Below are positions 26,130-33,026 of a DNA stretch of 38,049 nt, one piece after another. This DNA is from Actinomycetes bacterium (GTDB lineage: Bacteria > Actinomycetota > Actinomycetes > JAHEKZ01), in assembly GCA_027118455.1 (NCBI GenBank), contig JAJAYZ010000013.1, forward strand, positions 1-38,049, given 5' to 3'. The position numbers were made by a program, and so were the translations under genes. The notes under the pieces are model-generated. The model saw nothing but the letters and a program-made list of their open reading frames with translations, did not search any database and had not been told where the DNA came from. Numbering within the stretch: the stretch's first letter is position 1; each line of letters starts with the position of its first letter.

Positions 26130-27403
26130 GACGGCGTGATGCGACGGATCTGGCCGGAGAAGTAGTCGCCGTAGTAGAGAGCACGCCCCTGACGGCTCGG
26201 GCCGAAGGTCAGAGCGACCGGACCAGCTGCTGGAGCCAACGGTTTGGCGGTGTACGACCCGTCAGCCCCGCGGTGAAGCCTCCAGATGGATCCGCAGAGG
26301 AAGTCGGCGAACATGTAGTCTCTGGCGAACCGGCCGTTCCACGTGCCAGGAGGAACGAAAGCGCCTCCGGTGATCGACCCGCACCCGTTGGAGTGGCGAT
26401 AGGAGAAGACCGGATGGCTGAAGGTGCCCGGATCGCAGGAGACCGTCGATCCGGTCAAGCAGAAGCCTTCGCGAACATTCCAGCCGTAGTCGGACCCCGC
26501 GTCGACCTTGTTGATCTCCTCCCAGGTGTCCTGCCCAACATCGTTGACCCAGGGGGTGCTGGTGCCAGGACGGATGCCCATCCGGAAGGGATTGCGGAAG
26601 CCGGACGCGTAGGTCTCCGTGCATGGGCCGGCGCCGGGATCGGGTCCACCGGGAGCGGTGCAGCGTCTGGCGTCGACGGCGTTCACGTATGGGTTGTCGG
26701 CTGGGATGTCACCGATCGGGGTGACGCGGAGCACCTTGCCGAGGGGAAGATCGAGACGTCGAGAGTTGTCGTTGGTGGCACCGCAGTCTGCTGGAGCGCC
26801 GATCTCGCACCTCCCATCACCAGTCGTGATGTAGAGCATCCCGTCGGCGCCGAAGGCGAGGTCGCCGGCATTGTGATTCGCCGTCGGTGAGGGAATGTTG
26901 TCGACGATGACCCGGGCCGATCCGCTCGCCACGTGATCGCGTGCTCCGAGCCGGAATCGCGTGACTCGGTTCACTGGCGTCGGCCCCGGAGCCACTCGAC
27001 ACGACGAGAACTTGTCGAAGGTCCAGAAGAGATAGATCCACTGGTTGGCACCGAAGTCGGGGTCCACTGCGACGCCGAGCAGGCCTCGCTCGTTGTCGTC
27101 ACAGATGCGCCCGCTGAGGTCGAGAGCGGGGCTCGGCACCAGTCCATCTCGACGGAGTACGCGGAGCTGCCCGGTTTGCGTGGTGATCAGAGCGCGTCCA
27201 TCTGGCGTGAAGGCCAGGTCAGTCGGCGACCCGACGGTGGCGACGCGCTTGTCAGTCAAGCCCTTCGCCAGTGAGTTTGCCGGGGCAATGGTGTCGCCGG
27301 AGGTATTGGCCGCAGTCGCAGGAATCGTCAGCAACGACAACGTGACCGCGGCTGACGCTGCCCCAATCCACATCAATCGGGCAAGCCGTGTTTGCGCTGC
27401 CAT
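26126..27403 (-). CDS. Secreted PQQ-type soluble aldose sugar dehydrogenase
   Basis: A 425-residue exported six-bladed beta-propeller of the GSDH family. A signal peptide covers residues 1-32 (hydrophobic LMWIGAASAAVTLSLLTIPA, cleavage after ATA). Family motifs are LAFTPDGRALITTQTGQLRV, ERGLLGVAVDPDF, the catalytic-His region TANHNAGDLAFGADGMLYIT, ASGFRNPFRMG, WVNDVGQDTWEEIN and DYGWNVREG. About a dozen Cys suggest disulfides outside the cell. Members oxidise aldoses using PQQ; no PQQ synthesis genes are in the window. ATG 27403 is chosen because AAGGAGA precedes it and the signal peptide starts there. It overlaps the YdeI-like stop by one base (TGATG). Confidence 0.85.
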   Translation of the reverse strand: MAAQTRLARLMWIGAASAAVTLSLLTIPATAANTSGDTIAPANSLAKGLTDKRVATVGSPTDLAFTPDGRALITTQTGQLRVLRRDGLVPSPALDLSGRICDDNERGLLGVAVDPDFGANQWIYLFWTFDKFSSCRVAPGPTPVNRVTRFRLGARDHVASGSARVIVDNIPSPTANHNAGDLAFGADGMLYITTGDGRCEIGAPADCGATNDNSRRLDLPLGKVLRVTPIGDIPADNPYVNAVDARRCTAPGGPDPGAGPCTETYASGFRNPFRMGIRPGTSTPWVNDVGQDTWEEINKVDAGSDYGWNVREGFCLTGSTVSCDPGTFSHPVFSYRHSNGCGSITGGAFVPPGTWNGRFARDYMFADFLCGSIWRLHRGADGSYTAKPLAPAAGPVALTFGPSRQGRALYYGDYFSGQIRRITPS

Positions 27404-27924
27404 CACTTCTCCTTCCTTGGCTGCCATTGATTGGCGCGTTCGCCCGTGGCTGCGAGTCGTGCTGTCTCGGCGGTTCGCTTGGCGCGGGTGTACGGGCGCC
27501 TGGCCTGAACGATCCACTCGAGGATGCCCCGCTTGGCCGACCGAGGGAACGACTCCCACTCGGCGGCAGCGGGAGGATGGTCGGCGAATGCCTTGGCCGC
27601 CTCGATCACTCGGCGTCCTGAAGCAGCCATTTGCTTGGACGCCTCCAACCGCGCCACTCCCTCCTGGTTCGGGCGCGACCAGCCGCTGCCCTTCTTGCGC
27701 GGCGCCACCCAGAGGATCGTGCGGGCTTCGTCGAGCCGCCGCGTCTTGCTGTCGACCGAGCCAAAGCAGAGGGCCTGACCGACGATGTCTTCATAGGACC
27801 ACGGCTCGTGCCCGGATCCTTTGCGCCAGTTGACCACCCAAATGCCGGAGGAACGGGCGTGGTTGGCCTTGAGCCACGACCGCCACTCAGCTCGCGTCTG
27901 CGGGTGGAAGCTCTCCTCGGACAT
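27403..27924 (-). CDS. YdeI/OmpD-associated family protein
   Basis: A 173-residue cytoplasmic protein. The order of motifs (ESFHPQTRAEWRSWLKANHA, GIWVVNWRKGSG, SYEDIVGQALCFGSVDSKTR, ILWVAPRKKGSGWSRPNQEG, and late SAKRGILEWIVQARRPYTRA) is that of the YdeI/OmpD-associated family. These proteins are linked to stress or bacteriocin protection in some bacteria, but the biochemical role is unknown. ATG 27924 has TACCCT six bases upstream and no ribosome binding site. It is the first gene of a three-gene operon with the sugar dehydrogenase and the beta-lactamase-like protein, and is divergent from the broken flavodoxin gene. Confidence 0.82.
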   Translation of the reverse strand: MSEESFHPQTRAEWRSWLKANHARSSGIWVVNWRKGSGHEPWSYEDIVGQALCFGSVDSKTRRLDEARTILWVAPRKKGSGWSRPNQEGVARLEASKQMAASGRRVIEAAKAFADHPPAAAEWESFPRSAKRGILEWIVQARRPYTRAKRTAETARLAATGERANQWQPRKEK

Positions 27925-27995
27925 GCATCGAGGGTACGGGCGTCGGGGGTCATTCGGCCCTACCGTTACCACCGCGCCCAGGCGACGCTGAGGGT

Positions 27996-28447
27996 ATGGC
28001 TGAGGTGCTGATCATTTATGGAACCGCCGAGGCCGCACCGCCGTGGTTGTCGATCAACTGCGCGTTCCGCTGGAGGCGGCAGGACACCTGGTCCGGGCCT
28101 GCTCTGTCGATGACGCCCCGACCTGCCCGATCGGCTATGACCTCGTCATCATCGGGTCGTCCATCCATCAAGGTCACCACCACAGAGGGGTGACCAGGTG
28201 GGTCAAGGGCAATGTCGAGTTCTTGGGACGCATATCATCAGCCTTCTTCCAGGTGTCGCTCTCGGCGGCAGGTGGCGCAGGCGGCGCGGACGAAGCCCAG
28301 CGTTACGTCGACGATCTTGTGAAAGCGACGAGATGGCACCCTGATGTGTATTGGGACTACGACTACACCGACCACCGGGGCGTCGAGCAGTTCGCCCAGG
28401 ACATCGGCACGATGCTGGACCGCGTGCCTCACGTCGCCTCTGCCTGA
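27996..28447 (+). pseudogene. Frameshifted HemG-like flavodoxin-domain gene
   Basis: Two overlapping frames together spell one protein. The first begins AEVLIIYGTAE, the start of a flavodoxin with its FMN phosphate loop. The second continues VVDQLRVPLEAAGHLVRAC, YDLVIIGSSIHQGHHH, SSAFFQVSLSA, TRWHPDV and DYDYTDHRGVEQFAQDI, which matches HemG-like protoporphyrinogen oxidases and related flavodoxins. Adding one G near 28031-28032 restores GTAEGRTAVVVDQL. In addition, the stretch of about 35 residues that usually lies between WRPD and the final YTDW segment is missing. Two independent lesions favour a real pseudogene over a sequencing error, although the frameshift alone could be either. A GACGCT hexamer precedes ATG 27996 by six bases. 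Confidence 0.8.
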
Positions 28448-28466
28448 TGGGGCGTCCGTGACCGGA

Positions 28467-29261
28467 TCAGAGTTCGTCGAAGCAGCGACCCGAGCCCAGG
28501 GCGGCTAGCCCGGTGAGGTCGCCGCTGCCGAAGGTGAAGGTCGTCGGCCGAGCCGTTGGATACATCAGTTGGTTGAGGTCGTTGACGTGAGCGAGGCCTA
28601 CGAGATGCCCGAGCTCATGGGTGATCGTGGCGATGACCACAGACCGCCCATTGAGCAGGGTCTTGGTCAGGAGATCATTCGTCTGTTCGGCATCGAGCGT
28701 GACGTGCCCCGAGACCAACGCCAACTGCCCGTCGTCGGTGGTGACTGGCTCGCTGCCGGTGAGGCCGATCACCTGCCCGGCGAGTCCGCCGTATTCCTCC
28801 GGCGTGCTCCACGAGATGAGCACGGGCGCCCAGCGGTCGCCGTAGTGGTCCGGTTGGTAGTTGGGCCGAAGCTCTGACGGTGCCTCATCGGTGACTCCGT
28901 CGTCGACGAACTGAAGCCCAGTCGCAGCTGACACGTTGTTGATCGCGGTGTGCAGAAGGTCCATCCCCCCCGGAGGCGCTCCGCCAGGACGGACGACGTA
29001 GTGAATCGGCCGGCATGGGTCGAAAGCGACCGGCTCGGCGGAGTTGGGCTGAGTTCGGACGAACGCGTAGTTGGAGTCGGTCGGGGCTGTGATGCTCGGC
29101 AGGATCAGGCGCTGTCCGGCCGTTACCGTCGCGGAGGGGCGGTCAACTGAGGGAACGAAGCGTTGGAGGGTTACGTAGCCAAGGGGTAGGCCGATGGCGA
29201 GCACCAGCAGCGCGATGCGGATCTGCAGAGCTGTCCGTCTTTGCGCAGACGTGATGCTCAC
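28467..29261 (-). CDS. Membrane-anchored matrixin-like zinc metalloprotease
   Basis: A 264-residue protein with one N-terminal transmembrane helix (about 14-32) and an extracytoplasmic domain. The zinc site is complete: THELGHLVGLAH gives His215, Glu216, His219 and His225, and LMYP (Met233) is the Met turn. This is the metzincin/matrixin (M10) pattern. A start segment DPCRPIHYVVRPGGAP resembles the beginning of small actinobacterial matrixin domains. No propeptide cysteine switch is evident. Substrates are unknown; cell-wall or surface proteins are likely. GTG 29261 has no clear ribosome binding site, so the exact start is uncertain. It converges with the flavodoxin pseudogene. Confidence 0.8.
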   Translation of the reverse strand: MSITSAQRRTALQIRIALLVLAIGLPLGYVTLQRFVPSVDRPSATVTAGQRLILPSITAPTDSNYAFVRTQPNSAEPVAFDPCRPIHYVVRPGGAPPGGMDLLHTAINNVSAATGLQFVDDGVTDEAPSELRPNYQPDHYGDRWAPVLISWSTPEEYGGLAGQVIGLTGSEPVTTDDGQLALVSGHVTLDAEQTNDLLTKTLLNGRSVVIATITHELGHLVGLAHVNDLNQLMYPTARPTTFTFGSGDLTGLAALGSGRCFDEL

Positions 29262-29344
29262 GGTGGTGGATCGACGCCGACGACCGGCAACTTGATCTCA
29301 TCGGCAAATCTGGCGATGTCACGAACTCCGGCCGCGGGCCGTGG

Positions 29345-29560
29345 TTAGCCACCTGACTTGCGGCGAAACTCCCTCTTGGCACCCTGAGCGTGGGTGTCCT
29401 CCGTGCCGTGAGGTGAGTCAGGGCCCCCGGCCCCAAGGTTGTCATGGGTCTGCTTGTTCTTGCGCTCGAGTGCTTCCCGGAACTTCGCCTTGACGTCCTC
29501 GGGGGACCCTGACTCGTCGCCCTCATCGCCCTCGTCGCTCTTGTCGCTCATGTCGCTCAT
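29345..29560 (-). CDS. DUF5302 family small acidic/basic protein
   Basis: A 71-residue protein: an Asp/Glu/Ser-rich start, the segment EDVKAKFREALERKNKQ, a Gly/His-rich middle, and the end REFRRKSGG. This is the signature of DUF5302, a family known from Actinobacteria with no assigned function. It is predicted to be largely disordered. CATGCT lies six bases before ATG 29560; no ribosome binding site is seen. ATG 29551 is an alternative start. Confidence 0.78.
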   Translation of the reverse strand: MSDMSDKSDEGDEGDESGSPEDVKAKFREALERKNKQTHDNLGAGGPDSPHGTEDTHAQGAKREFRRKSGG

Positions 29561-29620
29561 GGAACGAGCATGCTCTGCGGTGTGAGGTCGGTCAAGCCAG
29601 TTCGGTGGGGAAGCCCACAG

Positions 29621-31111
29621 CTAGCTGCCGACGACCCGAAAGAGACTCATGTCCTTGACCAGGGCGCCGCGAACGTGACCGAACGGGGCGGCCGCCGTCT
29701 GCTGGAGGAAGTGGACGACCTGCTGGGTGACGACCTCACCAGGGAGCAGGTTGGGGATCCCGGGTGGGTAGGCAGCGACGGTGTCAGCGGACACGCGGCC
29801 GATGGCGTCCTTGGCCGACACGACCTCGGTGGGGCTGAAGTAGGCATCGCGAACGCTGCTGGCGCGTGGCCCGGGGGCTGGTAGCTGGATCGCAGGTGAC
29901 TGGCTGACGGCCCCGCGGGGGAGCGAGTGCAGCGCGTCCAGCAGACGGTCAACCTCCGGGATGGCCCCGGCCCCGACGACGGCGACGATCACCGAGTCGG
30001 TGGACATCTCGAAGTGGATGCGGTGCTGTTCGAAGAGCAAGTGGCGTGCCTCGTGCCCGCTGATGCCGCCGCACCGGGTTTCGATGACAACGCGAAGCGG
30101 GTCGACCGCCACGACGTCGTCGAACTCGAGCATGTGGGCGTCGAGGATGCCGAACCGGCCCTCGGCTTCGATACGACCGCGGATCTTCTCGACGGCGTCC
30201 AAGCTTGCGCCGATTGTGGTGTGACCGTTGACCGCGAGCTGGTGGCGTGCGTGGTCGAGGGAGGCCATCAGCAGAGCTGACGCCGACGTCGACTGCATGG
30301 ATCGGAAGGCGCGGTCGAGCAGCGGCTCGAGACGGTCGGCGAAGTCGCCGTAGCCCAGGTGCAACATCGCTGACTGGGTGAGGGAGCCAGCGAGCTTATG
30401 GGTGGACGAGATCACCAGGTCGGCGCCGAGTCGCAACGCGTTGACCGGCAGACGCGGGTGAAAGCCGAAATGCGGGCCCCATGCCTCGTCGACGACCAGC
30501 GGGACGCCGTGGCGGTGTGCGACATCGGCCAACGCTGCCACGTCGGCGACGGCGCCGAAGTATGAAGGGGTCACAACATAAGCGGCGACAGCGTCAGGGT
30601 TGGCGGTCAGCGTCTCGTCGAGCGAGTCGGCCGTGATGCCGTGAGCAATGCCGAGTTCGGCGTCGATGCTTGGGTAGACGAATGCGGCGTCCATCCCGGC
30701 GAGTGCGAGGCCGTCGATGACCGACGAATGCACCGAGCGCTGCAGGACGACCTCGGTGCCGAGACCGCGGAGTGCCAGGCAAGCCACCAGGTTGCCTTTG
30801 CTGGCACCGTTGGTGAGGAACCACGTCCGCTTGCCCCCCCACGCCCGTGCGGCGAGGTAGGCGGCCTGCCCGAGGGGGGTCGGTGCGTCGCCGAAGTCGA
30901 TCCCATGGGTGAGCGGAGGGATGTCCAGCTCGAGGACGCGTTGCCCCAAGAAGTCGGCCAGGCCCGGCTGGGCGTTGGCGGACGCCTGATGCCCCGGTAC
31001 GTCCAAGCGCAGGACGTCAGCGTCGGCGTACTCCGTCAGCGCGTCGGCGTAAGGAGTGCAGGTCTGGTCGAGACCGGGCAGGTGGGCGGCGAGGGAGTCA
31101 TGTGGGGTCAC
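29621..31111 (-). CDS. Orn/Lys/Arg decarboxylase family PLP enzyme
   Basis: A 496-residue fold-type I PLP enzyme. Visible are RLDVPGHQ near residue 37, the phosphate-binding FLTNGASKGN (98-107), the stacking QRSVHSSV, the Asp of VVDEAWG, and the PLP lysine at about 239 in SSTHKLAGSLTQSAML. The C-terminal domain ends with PPGIPNLLPGE, typical of the Orn/Lys/Arg decarboxylase family. It lacks the N-terminal wing domain of the large E. coli enzymes, as usual in Gram-positives. The amino acid used cannot be told from sequence. GTG 31111 has GATCCT six bases upstream; the frame extends beyond it without family-like residues. Divergent from a LysR regulator that probably controls it. Confidence 0.88.
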   Translation of the reverse strand: MTPHDSLAAHLPGLDQTCTPYADALTEYADADVLRLDVPGHQASANAQPGLADFLGQRVLELDIPPLTHGIDFGDAPTPLGQAAYLAARAWGGKRTWFLTNGASKGNLVACLALRGLGTEVVLQRSVHSSVIDGLALAGMDAAFVYPSIDAELGIAHGITADSLDETLTANPDAVAAYVVTPSYFGAVADVAALADVAHRHGVPLVVDEAWGPHFGFHPRLPVNALRLGADLVISSTHKLAGSLTQSAMLHLGYGDFADRLEPLLDRAFRSMQSTSASALLMASLDHARHQLAVNGHTTIGASLDAVEKIRGRIEAEGRFGILDAHMLEFDDVVAVDPLRVVIETRCGGISGHEARHLLFEQHRIHFEMSTDSVIVAVVGAGAIPEVDRLLDALHSLPRGAVSQSPAIQLPAPGPRASSVRDAYFSPTEVVSAKDAIGRVSADTVAAYPPGIPNLLPGEVVTQQVVHFLQQTAAAPFGHVRGALVKDMSLFRVVGS

Positions 31112-31195
31112 CCCCCTAGGATCGGCGGTACGAGAATGAAAGAGTAGATGGCAACGCTCTAGTGCTGCTCCATACTCACTATGTACGCTGGCGAC
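31112..31195. promoter_or_regulatory. Divergent decarboxylase/LysR control region
   Basis: GATCCT (minus strand, 31118-31123) is six bases from the decarboxylase GTG, and TACGCT (31184-31189) is six bases from the LysR GTG at 31196. Between them AGAG and CTCT arms (31141-31144 and 31157-31160) form a weak interrupted inverted repeat that could be a LysR site. Confidence 0.35.
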
Positions 31196-32113
31196 GTGCT
31201 CGAACTCCGACAGCTCACCGTGCTCCAGGCGATCGCCCGCGCCGGGTCGCTGGCTGGCGCGGCCCGCTCGTTGCACTACAGCCAGCCGACGGTGGCGCAC
31301 CACCTGGCTGCCTTGGAGTCTCACCTCGGGGTTGATCTAGTCAGCCGGACTACGCGTGGAGCAACCCTGACTGACCTTGGCCAGCTTTTCCTCGGTCACG
31401 CAGAATCTGTCCTGGACCGCCTGGGGTCGGCGGAGGCTGAGGTCAAGGCGCTGGCGCGGCACGGGGTGGCGACGCTGCGCATCGGAACCTTCCCAACGGC
31501 GGGGGCGCATGTGCTGCCTCGCGCAGTCGCCGCTCTCGAGGTGCGTACCGGTGTGCGCGTCGAGCTGCACGAGGCCGAGCCCCCTGAGCTGATCGAGCGA
31601 CTCCTCGCCCGTGAGCTGCACTGCGCGCTGATCTACGACGACCCCGAAGCTCCGGTGCACCTGTTCGATGAGCTGAAGATGGTCGCGCTTTTCGACGACC
31701 CGTTCCGGGTCGTCCTGCCGGCATCGCACCCGTTGGCGCAACGTAAATCGGTGGCGATCGCCGACCTGGCCGATGACGGCTGGATGATGTCGCGCGACCC
31801 CGAGGAACCAGGCGATGCGGCTCTTCGCGCTGCGTGTGCTGCTGAGGGATTCACCCCGCGACCCGTGCTGCGTACCGAGGACTACGACGTCATGTTTGGA
31901 TTCGTGGCGGCTGGCGTTGGCGTCGCGCTGGTTCCTCAGATGGCGCTGGTCGAGCGTGAAGGCGTGGTCGTTCGCCCGCTCGCCGGCGTGCAGCTGCGTC
32001 GGTCGATCCGGTTCGTCTCCTTCGCCGAGGATGCCCCGCCGGCGGCTGCCGCCTTGTTCGCAGCGCTCCGCGCCGGGGCCACCGTCTCTCGCCCCCACCA
32101 AAAGGGGCCATGA
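31196..32113 (+). CDS. LysR family transcriptional regulator
   Basis: A 305-residue regulator. The N-terminal winged helix reads LELRQLTVLQAIARAGSLAG then AARSLHYSQPTVAHHLAALE, followed by the linker helix and a two-lobed effector domain (VATLRIGTFPTAGAHVLPRA; DLADDGWMMSRD; GFVAAGVGVALVPQMAL). GTG 31196 is preferred over ATG 31181 because family proteins begin at this point and TACGCT is six bases upstream. It is divergent from the PLP decarboxylase, the classical LysR arrangement, so it likely senses the amino acid or amine concerned. Its stop codon lies inside the left arm of the 32104-32229 inverted-repeat element. Confidence 0.9.
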   Translation: MLELRQLTVLQAIARAGSLAGAARSLHYSQPTVAHHLAALESHLGVDLVSRTTRGATLTDLGQLFLGHAESVLDRLGSAEAEVKALARHGVATLRIGTFPTAGAHVLPRAVAALEVRTGVRVELHEAEPPELIERLLARELHCALIYDDPEAPVHLFDELKMVALFDDPFRVVLPASHPLAQRKSVAIADLADDGWMMSRDPEEPGDAALRAACAAEGFTPRPVLRTEDYDVMFGFVAAGVGVALVPQMALVEREGVVVRPLAGVQLRRSIRFVSFAEDAPPAAAALFAALRAGATVSRPHQKGP

Positions 32114-32229
32114 CACACCGGTTCGGTCATTTCGAACTGGTGCCGCACCCATCTGTCCACACATTTCCCGGTGTGGACAGATGGGTGCGCAGATAGTTCG
32201 GTCATTTCTGACCCATGCGTCATGGCCCC
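32104..32229. repeat. Nested inverted-repeat element with three hairpins
   Basis: Outer arms GGGGCCATGAC (32104-32114) and GTCATGGCCCC (32219-32229) are perfect complements. Inside are hairpin 1 (32116-32125 with 32133-32142, 10 pairs including one G-T, 7-base loop), hairpin 2 (32144-32162 with 32171-32189, 19 perfect pairs, 8-base loop) and hairpin 3 (32200-32204 with 32209-32213, loop TTTC). GTTCGGTCATTTC is repeated exactly at 32121-32133 and 32196-32208. CATTTC occurs at or beside every loop, and GAAATG follows at 32230. The whole could fold as a four-way junction in RNA or single-stranded DNA. It lies between convergent genes and overlaps the LysR stop. A terminator role is the simple reading; a small mobile repeat is the alternative. 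Confidence 0.8.
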
Positions 32230-32258
32230 GAAATGGGAGGTGGGACTGGGAGAATGGG

Positions 32259-32966
32259 CTAGGCGTCGGTAGCGGGGGAGTCCTGGCTCGCGAAGGTGGC
32301 GCCGGTGCCGCCGACTCGGTCCACAAGTCGGAGCCCGTAGCCCACCGATGGTCCGATCAGCAGCGCGAACGCGACGGTGCCGATCCCCACGGTGCCGCCG
32401 AGTGCCCAGCCGGCTGCAAGGACGCTGATCTCGATCAACGCCCGAACGGCAGCGATGGGAACCCCCGTGCGCTGGTGGACTCCGGTCATCCAGCCGTCCC
32501 GTGGGCCGGGGCCGAGCCCGCAGGTGAGGTAGAGCCCGCTGCCAAGCCCGATCAGCGCAATCCCACCGAGCACCTCGGCTACCTGCCAGCCGACAGCATC
32601 GGGCCGCGGAAGCAGCGGCGCGGTAACGCCCAAAGCTAGAGCGATGATGACCGCGTTGGAAAGGGTGCCGAGTCCGGGGCGCTCCCGAAGTGGGATCCAC
32701 AGCAGCAGGACAAACAAGCTGATCAAGAACGTGGCCCAGCCGATGCCGATGCCGGTCTGCTCGTAGACGCCTTCAGCGAGGACCGTCCAGGGGCTGACCC
32801 CCAGCTGGGAGTCGACGAGCAGCGCCTCGCCAGTGCCGAAGATCCACAGCCCAACGACAAGGATCACCAGCGTCGACGGGGATGCCTTCCACCTGGACGA
32901 GGCCCGCCACTGGGTGACCGGCACCGTTCGGGCTGGCGCGAGCCAGCGTCGAAGGGTGGTGAGCAC
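32259..32966 (-). CDS. YczE/YitT-like integral membrane protein
   Basis: A 235-residue protein with about five to six hydrophobic helices. The pattern GLWIFGTGEALLVDSQLGVS then PWTVLAEGV, and the second half GLGSGLYLTCGLGPGPRDGW followed by MTGVHQRTG, match the YczE/YyaS/YitT membrane family of unknown function. The internal similarity of the two PW/PRDG segments suggests an old duplication. GTG 32966 has TAGGGT six bases upstream (32973-32978). It converges on the LysR gene across the hairpin element and is divergent from the amidohydrolase. Confidence 0.75.
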   Translation of the reverse strand: MLTTLRRWLAPARTVPVTQWRASSRWKASPSTLVILVVGLWIFGTGEALLVDSQLGVSPWTVLAEGVYEQTGIGIGWATFLISLFVLLLWIPLRERPGLGTLSNAVIIALALGVTAPLLPRPDAVGWQVAEVLGGIALIGLGSGLYLTCGLGPGPRDGWMTGVHQRTGVPIAAVRALIEISVLAAGWALGGTVGIGTVAFALLIGPSVGYGLRLVDRVGGTGATFASQDSPATDA

Positions 32967-32972
32967 GCTGCA

Positions 32973-32978
32973 ACCCTA
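32973..32978 (-). promoter_or_regulatory. -10 box of YczE-like gene
   Basis: TAGGGT on the minus strand is six bases before the GTG start, the same hexamer and spacing as at nadE. No ribosome binding site is present. Confidence 0.4.
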
Positions 32979-33026
32979 TGAGCGGTATCGGCCCACTGCT
33001 GACCGGACCGGCACCAAGATGGGTCC

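Noticed and set aside
31900..32700. Long minus and plus frames crossing the hairpin element
   Set aside because: They run through the ends of LysR and the YczE-like gene in other frames; no domain, and composition is typical of shadows.
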